64,000 bases of DNA from Medicago truncatula (GCF_003473485.1 NC_053045.1:59934494-59998493), one strand, 5' to 3'. Shown: positions 45,022-58,412, numbered from the stretch's first letter. Program-made: numbers and translations. The notes: generated by a model from the letters alone, not told the origin.

Positions 45022-48000
45022 ATGTACCGAACGGCGGCGAAGCGGTTGCTGTGCAGCGCAAGGCAGTTCAACGGAAACGCTGCACTCCGGTTCCGGCGTC
45101 ATAATGCATTGATAACTTATTCTCGCTTTTCCACAACAGAGATTAATCAACCTTTTTCTAATCCACACTCTATCCATGATGCAATTCCTATTTCAACCAC
45201 CGAAATCGAAAACCCTACTCTCTATGATTCCACTTCTTCTTCAACTTCGTCATCATCGACAACCGATGAAGATTCACATCGCTTCGAGTCTCCGAAATCT
45301 AAAACCAAGTACGAGGATGAACATGCTCGATTGCTTTCCGCATCACTCGTTCACGTCGTTCGTACACTCACTCTCTTTCTCTTCATTATTCTCTTTTCAA
45401 TATTTTTTTTTTTTTTTGTATCTTGGTTATTACAATAGCTCGTGTTTTGTGAATAGTGGTTTTTTTTTTCTTCTTTTACAGATGAAGCTGGGATGGACAG
45501 AAACAGCGTTAATGGCAGGAGCGAAGGATGTTGGTCTTTCCCCTTCTATCGTCGGATCTTTGTCTAGGAAGGAAGCAGCATTGGTTGAGGTTCAGTTCCT
45601 TCTTTATTTACATGCAATGCATGTCATCATTTTTATTGGAAAAACCAAGTCCCACATAGATTAAAGATATGATCTCACTAGAGAATAAAGAGAGACACCC
45701 CTCAACTTACAAGCCGGTGCCGGTTTTGTAAGTATTTACTTGGTTGAATATGAAATCCTAATAATTATCACCATCATGTTTAGTATGACTTGAGTAGATT
45801 AGTAGTAGAATTGTAAAATCTTGTTTAATTGGTGGTGAGTTGCGAAAATTTCGAACCGTTCATCTTGGGTGATGGTTGAGTTTGTTTTCTTAAACATTCA
45901 TGTGTAGTCATTGATTTTATTTCAATGATAGGATTTGACTCAAATTTGCATGAGATAGCTAGAATTTAGAAGAGGACTATTGTAGCTCATGTTATGTTGG
46001 GTCAGGTAGAAAATGGTATCAGTCGTTTCGCAATATTCCATATTGTAATGTACTAGTACTACTAATGAATATTTTATCTTGTAATTCATGTTATGGGCTG
46101 CAGTAGGCAACACCCAGCCTCTCTAATCTAACTGAGGAAAAAATATTCCGAGAAAAAGAATAAATGTTAATATGAGAGAAAATTTCTCATAGTTTTTCTT
46201 TTTTGTCTTTTTAATATGAAACATGCGACTCAGACTATTTTTCAAGAGTTGTCAATGATGTTTGTCAGTTATTTTGGGTTGCTTTTTTCAGTTATGAGTT
46301 TCCAATGCATGAATTTCATTTCAGTTGTTTTTATTATCAAGTATGACCTGTGTAGTGGTGCTTATCAGAAGAATGTATGACCAGTGTAGTGGATTGTGAA
46401 AAATGCTCTCTATCACTTGTTCTTGCTTGTTTTGTGAAAAGATCATTTTGTTCATCATAAAACTTCTTTTTTTTCAGTTTTACATGGATGACTGCTTACA
46501 AAGACTCATAGATAAAATTGACACGGACGGAAGCTTGAAAAATTTGACACCAAGTGACTGCATCTCTAAGCTTATCAGATTTCGTCTAGAAATGCAAGCT
46601 CCTTATATATCCACATGGCCTCAAGCTCTTAGCATCCAGGTCTCTGCCTGTCCTTTTTCCTGTAGGCTCAGATATCTGTGAATTGTAGAGATGAACGAGT
46701 TTCTGATAAACAACTTATTTACAGGCACAGCCGGTTAATGTTCCCACGAGTTTTAAGCAGAGGGCAATGCTTGTGGATGAGATCTGGCATGCTGCTGGCG
46801 ATAATGCCTCTGACTTGGATTGGTATGCCAAGCGCACTGTCCTTGGAGGAATATACTCAACAACAGAGATTTATATGCTGACAGATGGTTCTGCTGGTTA
46901 GCTTTTCTGTCTTCCTTTTAGGGATTCAAGCTTGCTTGGATTAATGCTTGATTAATTTTCATCTGTTATCTTGTAATTTGGTGTGTTTCTAATTATAATC
47001 ATTTAATTTTGGGCATAGTAGTCAACCCCGGATAGCGGTGCGTAGCGGCCGACCCCAAAAGTGGGATAGCGTATAGTGGTATGACAAATAGCGGTCACCG
47101 ATATTTGATTATTTTTTGGACAAATTACATGAATAATATTATAAAGAATAGACAAACTTATATATTTCTCAACGGAAAAAAACTTTATTTAATATAATAT
47201 TAAATATAACACTCAAATCTCGTGAGACATTCATAAATCAAAACACCAAAAAACAAAAGACAGAGGAACAAATAAAAAAACCATGAAACAAGAGAAACCA
47301 TAAGATAGAAGATAGAAGAGTGTGTTTCGCGGCACAGGTGAGAAGAGAGAAAAAGTTGAAAAAAGGTTTTAAAAATATGGTCAATTTGGAAATTTCCTAC
47401 TAAAATCAAATAGCGGCCGCTATCCGCTATGCCGCTATAGCAGCTTAAGCGGCCGCTATTTGATTCCGCATTGCTGCGACGATTAGGGTAGCGGTTCGTC
47501 GCCGCAACGCTACACGCGACTGCTATTGACTACTATGATTTTGGGTCACCTACTGGTTCTGTTGGAAAATTACAAACATACATTGGATACTTAATATCCA
47601 ACATACATTTCGATGCAGATGTACATTTGTAACGAAAATCCGAACATACAATAATCATTCTTTCTTTTGATCATCAATTTTTTGTTGTGAATGCTTTGAT
47701 GATATCAACAATATTCTGTTTTCCATTGTCTCAGCAACCAAAATCTTGAGTTTCAAGAATGTTATACTTTGTTCTGAATGGTTATATAATACATATGAGA
47801 ATGAGGATTAATTTGATAAAGTCGCTGTTGGGAATAAATCGAATCTTTTCGTTTGTGCCTCCTCCCATGGATACTGCAGTAGTTTTGGTGTCTCTGTGTG
47901 GAAAAAATTACCATTTTCGGTTGAGACCTATTTTTTATGGCTCGATGTGGCCGTATACTTGTGAGAACTGTTCCTGATACTTATGTGGCTTGTTTTCTGG

Positions 48001-48271
48001 CAGATTTTCGGGACACATGGGCGTTTTTGGATGCACGAGTGAAAGATGCATTTGATCTAAAGAAAACCATTCAAGAGGTACGTCCTCAATCGATGCTGTG
48101 ATTGATCTGTGAAGTTTATGAAATTATATTTCTATGGAATTAAAGTGCTTGGTGCTTTCGAGTTTTCTCAGTCATCATTATAATTTTCAGGCACAATATT
48201 TAGCAGAAGCTGTGAGCACCGGGCTGGGGAACACCTTTGAAGAGTTTGTTGGGAAAGTTTTTCGGAGATGA
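45022..48271 (+). CDS. COQ9: Ubiquinone biosynthesis protein COQ9, mitochondrial
   Basis: Lipid-binding TetR-fold protein of the mitochondrial inner-membrane CoQ complex that presents intermediates to COQ7. Six exons: 45022-45357, 45482-45589, 46478-46639, 46725-46896, 48004-48077, 48191-48271; 310 residues. Arg-rich, acid-poor N-terminus (MYRTAAKRLLCSAR...RFRRH) fits a mitochondrial presequence, followed by a Ser-rich linker. Family core: LGWTETALMAGAKDVGLSPS, FYMDDCLQRL, RLEMQAPYISTWPQALSIQ, EIWHAAGDNASDLDWYAKRT, STTEIYMLTDGS, TWAFLDARVKDAF. The exon 1 donor was placed at GTC|GTTCGT because it restores the conserved HV-M..GWTE; this is weaker than the other junctions. Intron 4 contains a hAT MITE. 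Confidence 0.94.
45640..45735. mobile_element. LTR-element fossil fragment in COQ9 intron 2
   Basis: Phrases 'agtcccacatagattaaaga' and 'acaagccggtgccggttttg' match the conserved start and middle of a common plant LTR type. Short, incomplete. Confidence 0.35.
47014..47537. mobile_element. hAT-type MITE in COQ9 intron 4
   Basis: Terminal inverted repeats CATAGTAGTCAA / TTGACTACTATG, flanked by perfect 8-bp duplications ATTTTGGG (47006-47013 and 47538-47545), the hAT target length. The subterminal zones are rich in (T)AGCGG/CCGCTA motifs in both orientations while the 524-bp element's core is AT-rich. No transposase frame. Confidence 0.88.
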
Positions 48272-50640
48272 ATGAATCATGGTGGAAAGATGTGCATGCG
48301 GTGTTTCATGCATTTGTTTATTTAGTTACTACTACATCTTGATTCAAACGAAACGTTTCAAAATAATATTGTAAACTTGACAGAGATAATTGGTTAAGTG
48401 GTTAATATATTTCATATTACCTCATTTAAGCTCATAAAAGTTTGTAAATACCATTTGAGTCTAATGCAAGCAATTGCTGAACAAGTTGAGAGTTCGAAGT
48501 TCGACTCCCAATCATTTAAAAAAAAAACTTGTAAAAATGAATCCAGGTTAATTATAGGAAAAAAAACAAAAGATTTTACAACAAATATGATTCCTATTAA
48601 TTGCATAACACTGTTTTTTCACTAACAGGTTATGTGAAGTCATGTCATCGGCGTGAGCTATTTTTTATTTTTATTTTCATGTCAAAGATAGTTTCATTAT
48701 GATTTATTTATGATAATAAATTTAGAGAAATGATATTTGAACATTTATTTTGTGAGAATTTTTGTGACAACTTTTTCTCCCATATTCACATTATTTTTTA
48801 CTTTATCTCTCTATTGTTTTGGTTTTTGTGCAAATACTACATTTTCTTTGTAGATTATGGTTATCCCATAAATTTTCAACCAGATGGTTGTTTAGATAAT
48901 ACTCATCTAAATTTAAGGTTAAGATTGCAGAAATAGATGTTGGGTGTCATGTGTTAGGTCGAAAAATAGATCATACATCTATTTTGGTTTGACCGAATTT
49001 TTTTCTTAAAAACCTAAATATTGGAAGGTCCTTTGTATTTGGTCTACAATTTTTAATTTATTTTTTAGATTGTCTACCCGTTTTTTTACAAGTCTTCTCT
49101 CTATATTTTGAGACTATATTTTGAGACAATATTTTTCATACTACTCTATCTATATTTTAAATGCACGCGAAACATTAATCTTTCTCAATAAGGTTAAATT
49201 CATACAAATTTAATAGCTTTTTATAAGAGGTGAAATTCATATAAATTTAATAGCTTTTTTTATAAGTCAAAACCATATAAGCTAAGCTCAATTCCATTAT
49301 TTTGGAGTTTGATTCCTAGTTGAAATAATTTTTGGCTTGACTTTATTTCGAATTATTAAACCCTTTTTCATAGGAATTGGAGCATTAATACTTAAAAAAA
49401 AAAGTTAATATCAAAAGACATAAATAATTATAAGAATTATAATCCCTTCAAAAATTATAAGAATTATAATGTTAAAGTAAAATATAAATGGTTCCTTTTG
49501 TCGCAAAATAATAATAAATAATATAAGCGGTATTTTGGAGAAAAAAAAATATTGCTTAATAATATAAATATTGTAAGTACAGTTTAACTAGTAGTATTCA
49601 AAGACCTATGTTTAAACTCATGTACGTCTGTCCTCGTGAACTTAACTCAATTGACATGGACAATACATAAAAAACATGCAAGTTCTGATATTTAAACCCC
49701 AACCATCACAAAAAAAAACTCATATATGTCTAGTTACTAAACTACTTGAGTATTAGATGTATTCCAATTGCTGAAATATAATGTTTGCATTTCCACTAAC
49801 ATGGTGGTGAAAGACTTTAGAAATGTGTTTATCTCTCGATCTCATATTCGAATCTATTAGCCGCCAGTAATTGATGTTTTCGATCAATCCATAGATAACA
49901 CTAATAGTCTTTGGATTTTATTCAAAAAAACACTAATAGTCTTTGGATTTCAACAAAATTAAATAGAACTTTCAGATTAATTGGTTATTTGATCACAATT
50001 TCACAAAAAATGTTTGTGAATGACAACAATATTGCATTAAAAGACTTAGGAAATGGATGCGATTTACACATGCGAGAATAATGGGCATCACTTCGGTGCC
50101 TTTGTCTTCGATGTCTTTGGGTGTCTTTGTCTCTTAACCATTCATTTTCTCTCATCTAAATAAGTTATTTTAATTATTCATTCAACATTCTCTCTCATAA
50201 AAAATGAACTAAAGGCACCGAAGAAACACATCATCCAATTTTTTTATATATTTTTGTCTTTAATTTTAAATGGCAAGAGATTAAGAAAGATTACACATTA
50301 GTTAACTTAAATAAAACACAAAAATACCCAAGAGCGCTTAGATGAGATAGAATGAGTCTCTTCTAACTTAACCAAAGTTCTGGTTCGAATTCAGCCTTGG
50401 GCATGCAGCTTCCTTAAAACTCTTAGGAAAGTTTGCGGTCCATTTTGGTCTCACAATACTCGAGGGATTAGTCTCCGGCGCTCGGAGGATACCTTGTTCA
50501 CAACAAACAAAAAAGAGAAAGTCAGTTGTTGGTGACTGTAGCTTAGCTTCACCTAACTCTCTGTGTTGCACATAAATGATTAAACTCTAGCCAAAGAGTA
50601 ACCAACAACATCCGAAAACACAATCCGTGGTTGATTGAGA
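48272..50640. other. Spacer between COQ9 and cupin gene
   Basis: AT-rich, with several SINE-like pieces (48378-48515, 49625-49720). 50335-50540 is a GC-richer dispersed repeat with a B-box-like 'tggttcgaattcagcc'. No gene; the minus-strand frame through 50368-50571 belongs to that repeat. Confidence 0.4.
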
Positions 50641-50651
50641 GATCAGAAAGA

Positions 50652-52159
50652 ATGTCTTTGTCGGCATCGGAGATCGCTCAAAAGCTGAATCTACAACCTC
50701 ATCCAGAAGGTGGATTTTACATCGAAACATTCCGTGACCACTCTGTTCAACTTTCCACTTCTCACCTTCCATCTGAATGTAAGTAAAATCAAATCTATAA
50801 ACTCTTTTCTTTTTCAATTTAATTAATTATTCTTTTAATCTCTCAACAGACAAAGTTGACCGACCAGTGTCGACCTGCATATATTTTCTGCTTCCATCTG
50901 GTACCATGTCTCGCCTACATCGTATTCCTTCTTCTGAAACATGGCATCATTACATTGGAGAACCTATTACTGTAATTCCTCTTCTTCTTCTTTTTCAATT
51001 CCTATTGTTTATTCTATTACAAGATTAATTATATTTGGACACCCATTTTTGTCTTAAGTTTGACCCAATTGGTTGATCACATTAAAGAACGTATTTAGTT
51101 AGTTTAGTTAAGTAGATTGTTAATTCAGTCATGGTTTTAAATTGCAGTAGCTGATGCATGCGATTGTGGTTGCTGCAACGTGCATTGCTACTATTGCGTA
51201 GTGAAATAGTTTTAAATTTTCACAAGTTATATAAACTAACACCACCGTGCCACTACACTATAGTTTGCTTTGTAAATACTGATTGGGAGGTGCTTGAAAT
51301 ACACATTTGAGAGACTGATAAGTTTTATGTAAGATTTTTCATTAGATCTGAAGCATATTGGGATTTGGGGTTCTGAAATTTAATTTTGGTTACAAGATTT
51401 GAGCAAACATGGCTGAAATCATCTAATACAGTTCCTGATGCGGCTCTAGATGTAATCTGCAGTGGCGGTGCGATGCCATTGCAGAGGCTACCACAATTTC
51501 TGGTTAATTCTATTCATAGTTAAAATTGTGGTTGATTCAACTTTATGATTAAACACAATTTCACAATTTTTCCAGGTAATCTAAATTAACTATGGAATAT
51601 GTTAACCAGTGCCCCAACCACTTCCTCAAAAATCTAAAAAGTGTAATTGTCAACTTAAAACTTTTTTTTTTGGGCTTCCTTAACCGGTGCCCCTGGTTAG
51701 CATGCATGACCCGTTAACTATATACTTAATTGAATTAACCACAACTTCGCATGTGACTAACTAGGTGTTGGAAAATTGGGTAGTCATTCAACAATTTAGT
51801 TAGTACAATAATACTTGGTATTTGTTTTATTGTAGGTGGTGGAACTAAATGAGAAAGATTCAAGTGTTAAATTTACATGTCTTGGATCTGATCTAACTAA
51901 GGATCAGACACCACAATACACGGTGCCTCCGAATGTCTGGTTTGGTTCTTTTCCGACCAGTGATTTTGCTGTCTCTGCAAATGGGGGGTCATTTGTGAAG
52001 GGTTCAGAAAGAGATGGTGAGACTCATTACTCTCTTGTAGGTTGCACTTGTGCACCTGGTTTTCAGTTCCAGGATTTTGAACTTGCTAAACGTTCTTACC
52101 TCATTTCACGTTTTCCTCAATTGGAGTCTCTTGTCACTACTCTCACATTTCCTGAATAA
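50652..52159 (+). CDS. DUF985 / Cupin_5 family protein
   Basis: Single-domain RmlC-like cupin of unknown substrate, found from bacteria to plants. Exons 50652-50778, 50850-50971 and 51836-52159; junctions T|AC and ITV in phase; 190 residues. Family pattern in order: EIAQKLNLQPHPEGGFYIET, RPVSTCIYFLLPSGTMSRLH, then SSETWHHYIGEPI and VVELNE, VPPNVWFGSFP, the strand YSLVGCTCAPGFQFQDFELA, and the ending ISRFPQLESLV. No targeting signal is evident, so probably cytosolic. Intron 2 holds a repeat (51130-51560). Biochemical role not established. Confidence 0.93.
51130..51560. repeat. Repeat in cupin intron 2, probably hAT-like
   Basis: Segments such as 'gttttaaattgcagtagctg', 'gattgtggttgctgcaacg' and 'gcagtggcggtgcgatgcc' are GC-rich islands in an AT-rich intron, similar in style to the hAT MITE at 47014-47537. 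Ends not found. Confidence 0.35.
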
Positions 52160-54659
52160 TGTTGCTGCCCGCTTGCCTGGTTTGTGCTGTTAGAGCATAT
52201 GTGTAATGTATGATCTAAATATGGTTCTTCAATATAAATAATGGGCTTTTATGTTAAAATATGTGCCACATGTAATAATAGTATCTCAAATAGACACTGT
52301 TGAAGCATTCTTAATATTAATGTTTGTCTTTTTCCGCAAATGTCGCATTTTTGCTGTAAAAGTTGTTCTTAACTTTATCTTATTTGAGTGAAGTGTTCTT
52401 ATCTGATGAGGTAAGATATCATCCACTTATTAGTATTCTTGATTTTCTTCTATTGTATTGGAGGTGCCAATACTGAATGCTTGCTTACTTCAACATAGTT
52501 ACTGAATTTGTAGTACTTTTTCAAAATGAAATAATGATCAATATATAAACTTTTCATTCTGCGGTTTCTACATGAATGGACGAATGCTTCTTTGAGGGAA
52601 GAAAGAAAAAGAGACTTTTCCAATGTAATATTTGCATGCTAAGAAAAAGACTGTTACAAAAATATACTACATGTAATTAACATGTTGATTGATTGCCCCT
52701 TGGCTTCTTGGTAATGGGAATAATCTATTTCCATTTTAGGCCTATTAAACATGTAACATGTTGATTGATCGTCCCTTGATTTATCATGGGTTAGTGTCAA
52801 GTGACATAATTACTTATAAAACCCGTCTGGGAGAAAGTGCAATAAAAGCTTTTGAGCTTCTATGAGTTGTTTTCAAGTACTCCCCAAGAATTAGGGGTAT
52901 ATCTGGTTCGAACAAAATTGATAAAATTTATAAAACAAATCAAGTCAAACCTGAAATTTTTCAATCTTTTCTAGTTCTGTTCAAAAACTGAATTAAATTG
53001 TTTCGGTTTTGGATTTTCAATTTTATATGTTACTAAACGAGAAAAGAAAAGGAGTTGCAACAAACACAAACAAATAGATCAATGTAGCTTAGTCCATTTC
53101 CACTTTTAAAAAATTAATTAGTTTGGTCCGATTTCAATTCACTTTCGAGTTCTATCATTGAAGTTGAGTGAATTTTTTTATTTTTTTTAAAAGCTGCCTA
53201 TCTAACACAAGAAGTTGAGTGAAAAAAATTAATTTCTTGTAATTGCATTTTTAAGCGAATTGATCAACCGAACCAAATCAAACTTTATATCATTAGTTTA
53301 TTTTAGTTTGGTCCGATTCCACTTGTCATGGTTGAAGTGCATCCAAAGGCACCATGATTTTCTACTTGTCATGTTGTTTTTTATTAAGTTTTTAGGCAAC
53401 GCCTACCATACTTCGTTGATCCTGTGTTTTCTGTTGAAGGGATAAATGTCCTTATTGATTTTTGACATTATTTTGGTAGTTGGTCTTCGTGTAACTTGCA
53501 TCTGCAGAAAGTTACATTGATTTAGTGGAAATTGTACTTTTGTTTTGGGGTGCTGTTTTTGTGAGTATTCAAATAATTGTTTTGAGATCTTTTAAGCATG
53601 CCTTTGCCTGAGGGATTGCAAATTTTTGCCTTATATGTTTTATTTACCCTTTGTTAACAGCTCCTCTAGTTGTTATTATTACTACTAGGTGTTTGGGTAA
53701 ACAACTTAATTAAGCCCTTACACAAAAAATGCTTATCATTTAAGCACTTAAGTGTTCTATAATGAAAGAGGTGATGCAGTTGAACTGCTTTTTTATAAGT
53801 TGTAAATTGTTTCTGCAAGCTTATTGTGGAGGTTACTGAAATAAGGTAAAAACAACTTGTTGAGAGTCCCACAACATATAGTAATATGGCCAAAGTAGGC
53901 TTAGAAGGTGGTCGATATCCTTCACTTTACAAATTGATTTTGTAGGGTTGAGTTAGAGCCAATCCAAATTTTAAGACAGCTTTTAAACATGTTATAAGCT
54001 ATTTTTATAAGTTCTGTCATGTTCCAAACACTTCGACAGGGGCATGTGTCATCAGGTAAATTCAAAAAAGTTGTTAGTAAGATCTTCCAAACACTCCCTT
54101 AATACTATTTATATGTGGCTTATTTATTAATGCAAGTAGATGAGTAAAATATTGACAGGGACTTGGGTATTTTGGGAGGCCTAAGTGTCATATCTGGTAG
54201 TATGAGATGCTTGGACCTTGGTTTAGTATTTAAGTGGCTTGGTTCTTCCTTCTTGACAGCTAGCTTTTAGGCAGAGATTTCTCCAAATACAGAAGTCAAT
54301 ATCAGAGTGTGAAGAAAAGGTGAATTGCTTGACCTCCAAACAGAGAATCTTAATCTTTGGAGGCTCCTTCAAATAACGAAGTGTCAAGTTCACAAGGTGA
54401 TTAAAGAGTGAGTAAACATCTGATGCCCCTCCATTTTTTGGATTAAATATTAGGATATTTGTGGCTGTTTGTTTACCTCCATATTTACATCGATAGCAAT
54501 ATTTTGGTGCTGTTGAAATCGTATGATTTTCATGGTGTATTCAATGTTATGCAAAAAATATCTCGTGGATTCTTCATAAATATAAATTATCAAAAAAAAG
54601 AAAAGAATGGGCAGAGTAGCAGCAGGAACAGATGCGGAGACTTGAAGAAAGTGTGTGTG
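52160..54659. other. Spacer between cupin gene and F-box pseudogene
   Basis: 52160-52350 is probably cupin 3' UTR. 53687-54040 is a repeat of the group in the CPN20 and HS1 introns (ends GGTGTTTGGGTAAACAA / CCAAACACTTC), containing at 53855-53965 a short LTR-fossil fragment ('ttgagagtcccacaac'). No gene recognised. Confidence 0.45.
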
Positions 54660-55477
54660 ATGATAGATGATGACACGGTTGATTGGCTAAATCTTCCTCG
54701 AGACTTATGGTTAGTTATTATATCCAAAAAAAAATTTCGATTCCGTAGTGCCTGTGCTTTATGGCGCTCTATTCTTTCCCCTCCTTTTCATAGACTTCAT
54801 ATTCAAGCTGCTAAGTTTTTGCTACTCACCGAAACCAAAATATTTCGCACACAACCATTGTTGCCAACTTCGAAATCTAGCAAACTTCGTCACTTAGATA
54901 TTTTGACTAACAATCACATCTCACACACATTCCCATCTAATGTGTTAGATTTCATGAACTTACGAGTTAAGGAAATGTTTCAAGCACATACTCTCAGTTT
55001 TTCTAGATATGGGCGTGGTTTAATTGCATTTGAGCCCCTTAATGGTGTTTATAAAGTAGTGTTGTTTTCTGTCGAGGGTCTCGGTCAAATGGCCTTTGCC
55101 TTTCATGAAGATGGAAAATTCTGTGTTTCCAATATTGGATATAACAATTCGATTTTAGAGGATGATGAGAATAGAATCTATAATGATATAATCCTTTATA
55201 TGGGGAAGATTTATGTTATCGATAAGAGTGGAATTATTTTCTGGATCAATTGTTCATCCATTAAGTTGGTTCGGTCTTCACCCTCCTTAAATAATGATGG
55301 TAGCAAGAAGCGTTTGGTGGAGGCGCGTGGAAGTCTTTTTGTGGTTGAAATGTATTTCAGAAGAACTGCTATGAATACATGCAAATTAGTCATGGATATC
55401 AGTGTTTTGAAGATTGATGAAGAATCAAGTAGATGGCTTCGTGTAACATACTTGGGTGATGTTCTGTTTGTTTTGGG

Positions 55478-56049
55478 CTCTCAAGCCCCGATACTTTAAA
55501 ATGGATGACGTATCGTATCTCCTGCGTATCCTTGCACGATACCTGTCTGATACTTCCCGATACGTATCAGGAGAGTATCCGATACTTCCCGATACGTATC
55601 AGGAGAGTATCCGATAATTATCTTGCACTGATACCTGCCTCAATACTTCCCAATTAATGTTAACTAAAATAACTTAACTCTTGAGTATTATGCTTCTTTT
55701 TTGGATCGATATAGTATAACACTAACAATGTTTCTTTTGGATATAGTATAGCACTTATGATGCTCTTTTTGTGATATATTGTGAAAGTAATTGACTAATC
55801 ATCACCCACTTAATCGTCAATATTATTTATATTTATGTTGATGTGGTACGAGTTTATGATTTGTTTCTTTTGTTTGTTAATATATTTGCATATTAAAAAA
55901 ATGGTTATAATTATATTGTACATTTAATTATATAATTTTTTTTATTAATGTATCCCAGCCGTATCGTATCTTGATTTTTGAAATTTTCCCGTGTCGGCGT
56001 ATCGGTGCAGTATCGTATCTGTATCGTATCTTGTATCCAGGCTTCACAG
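55478..56049. mobile_element. hAT MITE inserted in the F-box gene
   Basis: 572 bp. Inverted ends CTCTCAAGCC / GGCTTCACAG (inverse CTGTGAAGCC), with exact 8-bp target duplications GTTTTGGG at 55470-55477 and 56050-56057. The left part has a 31-nt unit (starting GATACTTCCCGATACGTATC) in two tandem copies at 55549-55615; the right part has CGTATCG/TATCGTATC repeats. No coding capacity. Confidence 0.9.
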
Positions 56050-56092
56050 GTTTTGGGTAAAGACTTGAACTTTTCATTGTCTGTTAATGATT

Positions 56093-56482
56093 AGGCTTAA
56101 TGATGTGTTTCGTCCTTGCAATCCTGGCAATTTACCCTTGCATTATTTAATCATTTAAAATTTCGTCCTTTGACCAACTTAATCACTGCCACATCATCAA
56201 ATTAGCAAAATGGCATGAGAATGGACAAAAATACCCTCGTCATCCATTCGTGAAATGACATTTTTACCCCTGTCTTCATCTTCTTCTCATAATAAAAATG
56301 AGGGTATTTTGTCCATTCCCATGCCATTTTGCTAATTTGATGACTTGGGAGTGATTAAGTTGATCAAAGGACGAAATTTTAAATGATTAAACAATACAAG
56401 GATAAATTGCCAGGATTAGCGATTACAAAGACTAATTTTTAAATTACGTCTAATTGCAAGGACGAAACACATCATTAAGCCT
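56093..56482. mobile_element. Long-TIR MITE inserted in the F-box gene
   Basis: 390 bp. AGGCTTAATGATGTGTTTCG at the left and the exact inverse at the right (CGAAACACATCATTAAGCCT). Inversion extends loosely through the whole element, with the central 'aaaatggcatgagaatggac' also inverted on the other side. Flanked by perfect 7-bp AATGATT (56086-56092, 56483-56489), which lies within the host codons SVND-Y. Confidence 0.9.
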
Positions 56483-56661
56483 AATGATTATTATGGATTT
56501 GAAAAAAATTGCATCTACTTCGATCTTCTAGTCGTTACGGCTTGAATGATCCAGGATTTAAGTATGTTGAAGACATTTTTCGGCTTTGTCCAACTATGTT
56601 GAATTCTAACCATGTATCAGATCCAATAAACATCAAGTGTGCTGCAGATCATGAGCCCTAG

Positions 56662-58412
56662 TGAGTAAGGTGAATATGACCAACTCTGCATCCTCTGGCA
56701 TCCGTTCTTAGTCAGTTGTGATCTATCCTTGGACTGCAAGTATTTTATGTATTTTACAATGGTGTATCGAATGATTTATGTCTTGCAGGAAACCCACTTT
56801 ATTTTCTTGTATTGTGTTGTGACTTACATTGTTCTTTTTCTGAATATGGTTTTGTGATTTCCACTACTTTTGTCCACATTGACTGATTAATGGAATATGA
56901 TTTTGACTCCATGATAGCATAACCAAGAATTGGGATTAGATCGTTGTAAGCTCAATTAATTTTATTTTATTTTATGGGTTTCTTCTTGTAAGCTCTACTT
57001 TGTTGCTTTGTTATGGTTGGTTTCTTTTGAAAGTGACACGAGTAGGCTCACCTACTCAGTCAGCCACATACTTCTTAGAAATGAATTTGATCACGGTATG
57101 AAAATCTCCCGATGGGTCAATGTTAAATGTCACCCAGAACTTCATGTAATTGTAGCAGTTTTAAGATTAACGAATAAAACAACATAAGCCAACAACATCT
57201 CTTTGAAAGTATTCCCTCTAAAAACTGTAAAATATAGTCAAACAGTTTTGTAATTGTATGTAACCCTTAAAAACAGATTCGGATTTTTTTCGCAAAAGAA
57301 TGAATTAGTGGTACAAAGCTGCATGTGCATGAATGGATAAAAATGATCGTATCTTGAATATAAATCGGGGTTGCTTCTGTACTGTAGAGTTTGTTTCTTT
57401 GCATATGTTACATATTCAACACTCTTGTGCAAAATATCATTTCTCAGAACCAACTAAAATAATCTACACCTATTAATAAAGGCAATACATTTTGTTTGGT
57501 GTAGCTTATTTTTTTTTTCCTAAATATACCCCCTCTATTTCAGTTTTTTACCCGTAACTTCTCATGACTCACTAACTGATTTATAGCCGTTTCTATATCC
57601 AATTACCATTAAGCGGTTCTATTGGTTTTTCAACACACAAAAAATGAAGAAATAGGAGCAGGGACGTTCCAACTTATAATTGCAATAGAAATTTCATCCA
57701 GAGATCTATATTTCTTATCTCTTTTATCATACACTTTTTATTTTTTATTTCAATCTCAGTTTGAGAGGATAATTTAGTTGGTGATTTTATTGATCAATTT
57801 TTAGTTTCTATAGTACCCTTTATTAACTTTTTCTACAAATTTCCCCTACATTGATTTATAATTGTATTAATATTTTGGGCTATGTCACACTCCTCAGCAA
57901 CCAACGAAATGCCCTTTCATTATGTGTAATGAGATAGGCATCTTTACATCAAGGATACTAGGGGAAGATATTGGCATGTGATGGTGTTGATTTGGACAAA
58001 GGAATTAACTGTATGGAGTAAAGAATTTTGTAGGTTCTTGAATCTAATTTTATGGTTTGGTTATTTTATTATCTCATTACTTTCCCCTAATATTTTTTTC
58101 CGCGAATTGGTGTTTTCCTAAAATTGAAAGAATATTTAAATTTCCCAAATTTTTGTGCACATAAATTGAAGACCACGTCCATTCACAACGTATATCAGGG
58201 ATAAACAATTCATGGAGTCGATTTCTTCTTACTTGCGGCCAAATGATCATCAACTCCAGATGTAATTAACCGTGGAAATACCTCATTATAGAGTATGAAG
58301 GATTAACTTACTAATTAACGTTACAAAAAAAAAAAAAAAAAAAAACTTACTAATTTTATGATCATTTTATGTTCTACTCATTTTTTTCCTGTTTTCTTCA
58401 TTTGTGTTATAG
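56662..58412. other. Spacer with left copy of a diverged direct repeat
   Basis: 57490-57860 is repeated, diverged, at 58572-59005 (shared phrases 'ttggtgtagc', 'tatcatacactt/tatcatccattg', 'ttagttggtgattttattg'). No gene. Confidence 0.45.

Larger units (their letters stand above)
54660..56661 (+). pseudogene. F-box/DUF295 (SKIP23-like) pseudogene split by two transposons
   Basis: Former SCF-ubiquitin-ligase substrate receptor. 54660-55477 encodes VDWLNLPRDLW...FRFRSACALWRSILSPPF, an F-box with about ten residues missing between LW and FRFRS, then DUF295 (YGRGLIAFEPLNGVYKVVLF, YMGKIYVIDKSG, LVEARGSLFVVEM, DEESSRWLRV..LGDVLFVLG). The frame is cut after FVLG by a hAT MITE (55478-56049), resumes at 56058 as KDLNFSLSVND, is cut again by a second MITE (56093-56482) and resumes as YYGFEKNCIYF. 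A frame change follows; SSRYGLNDPGFKYVEDIF and the usual C-terminal motif (DPINIKCAADHEP) lie in another frame, ending with TAG at 56659-56661. Both insertions carry target duplications. Confidence 0.85.
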
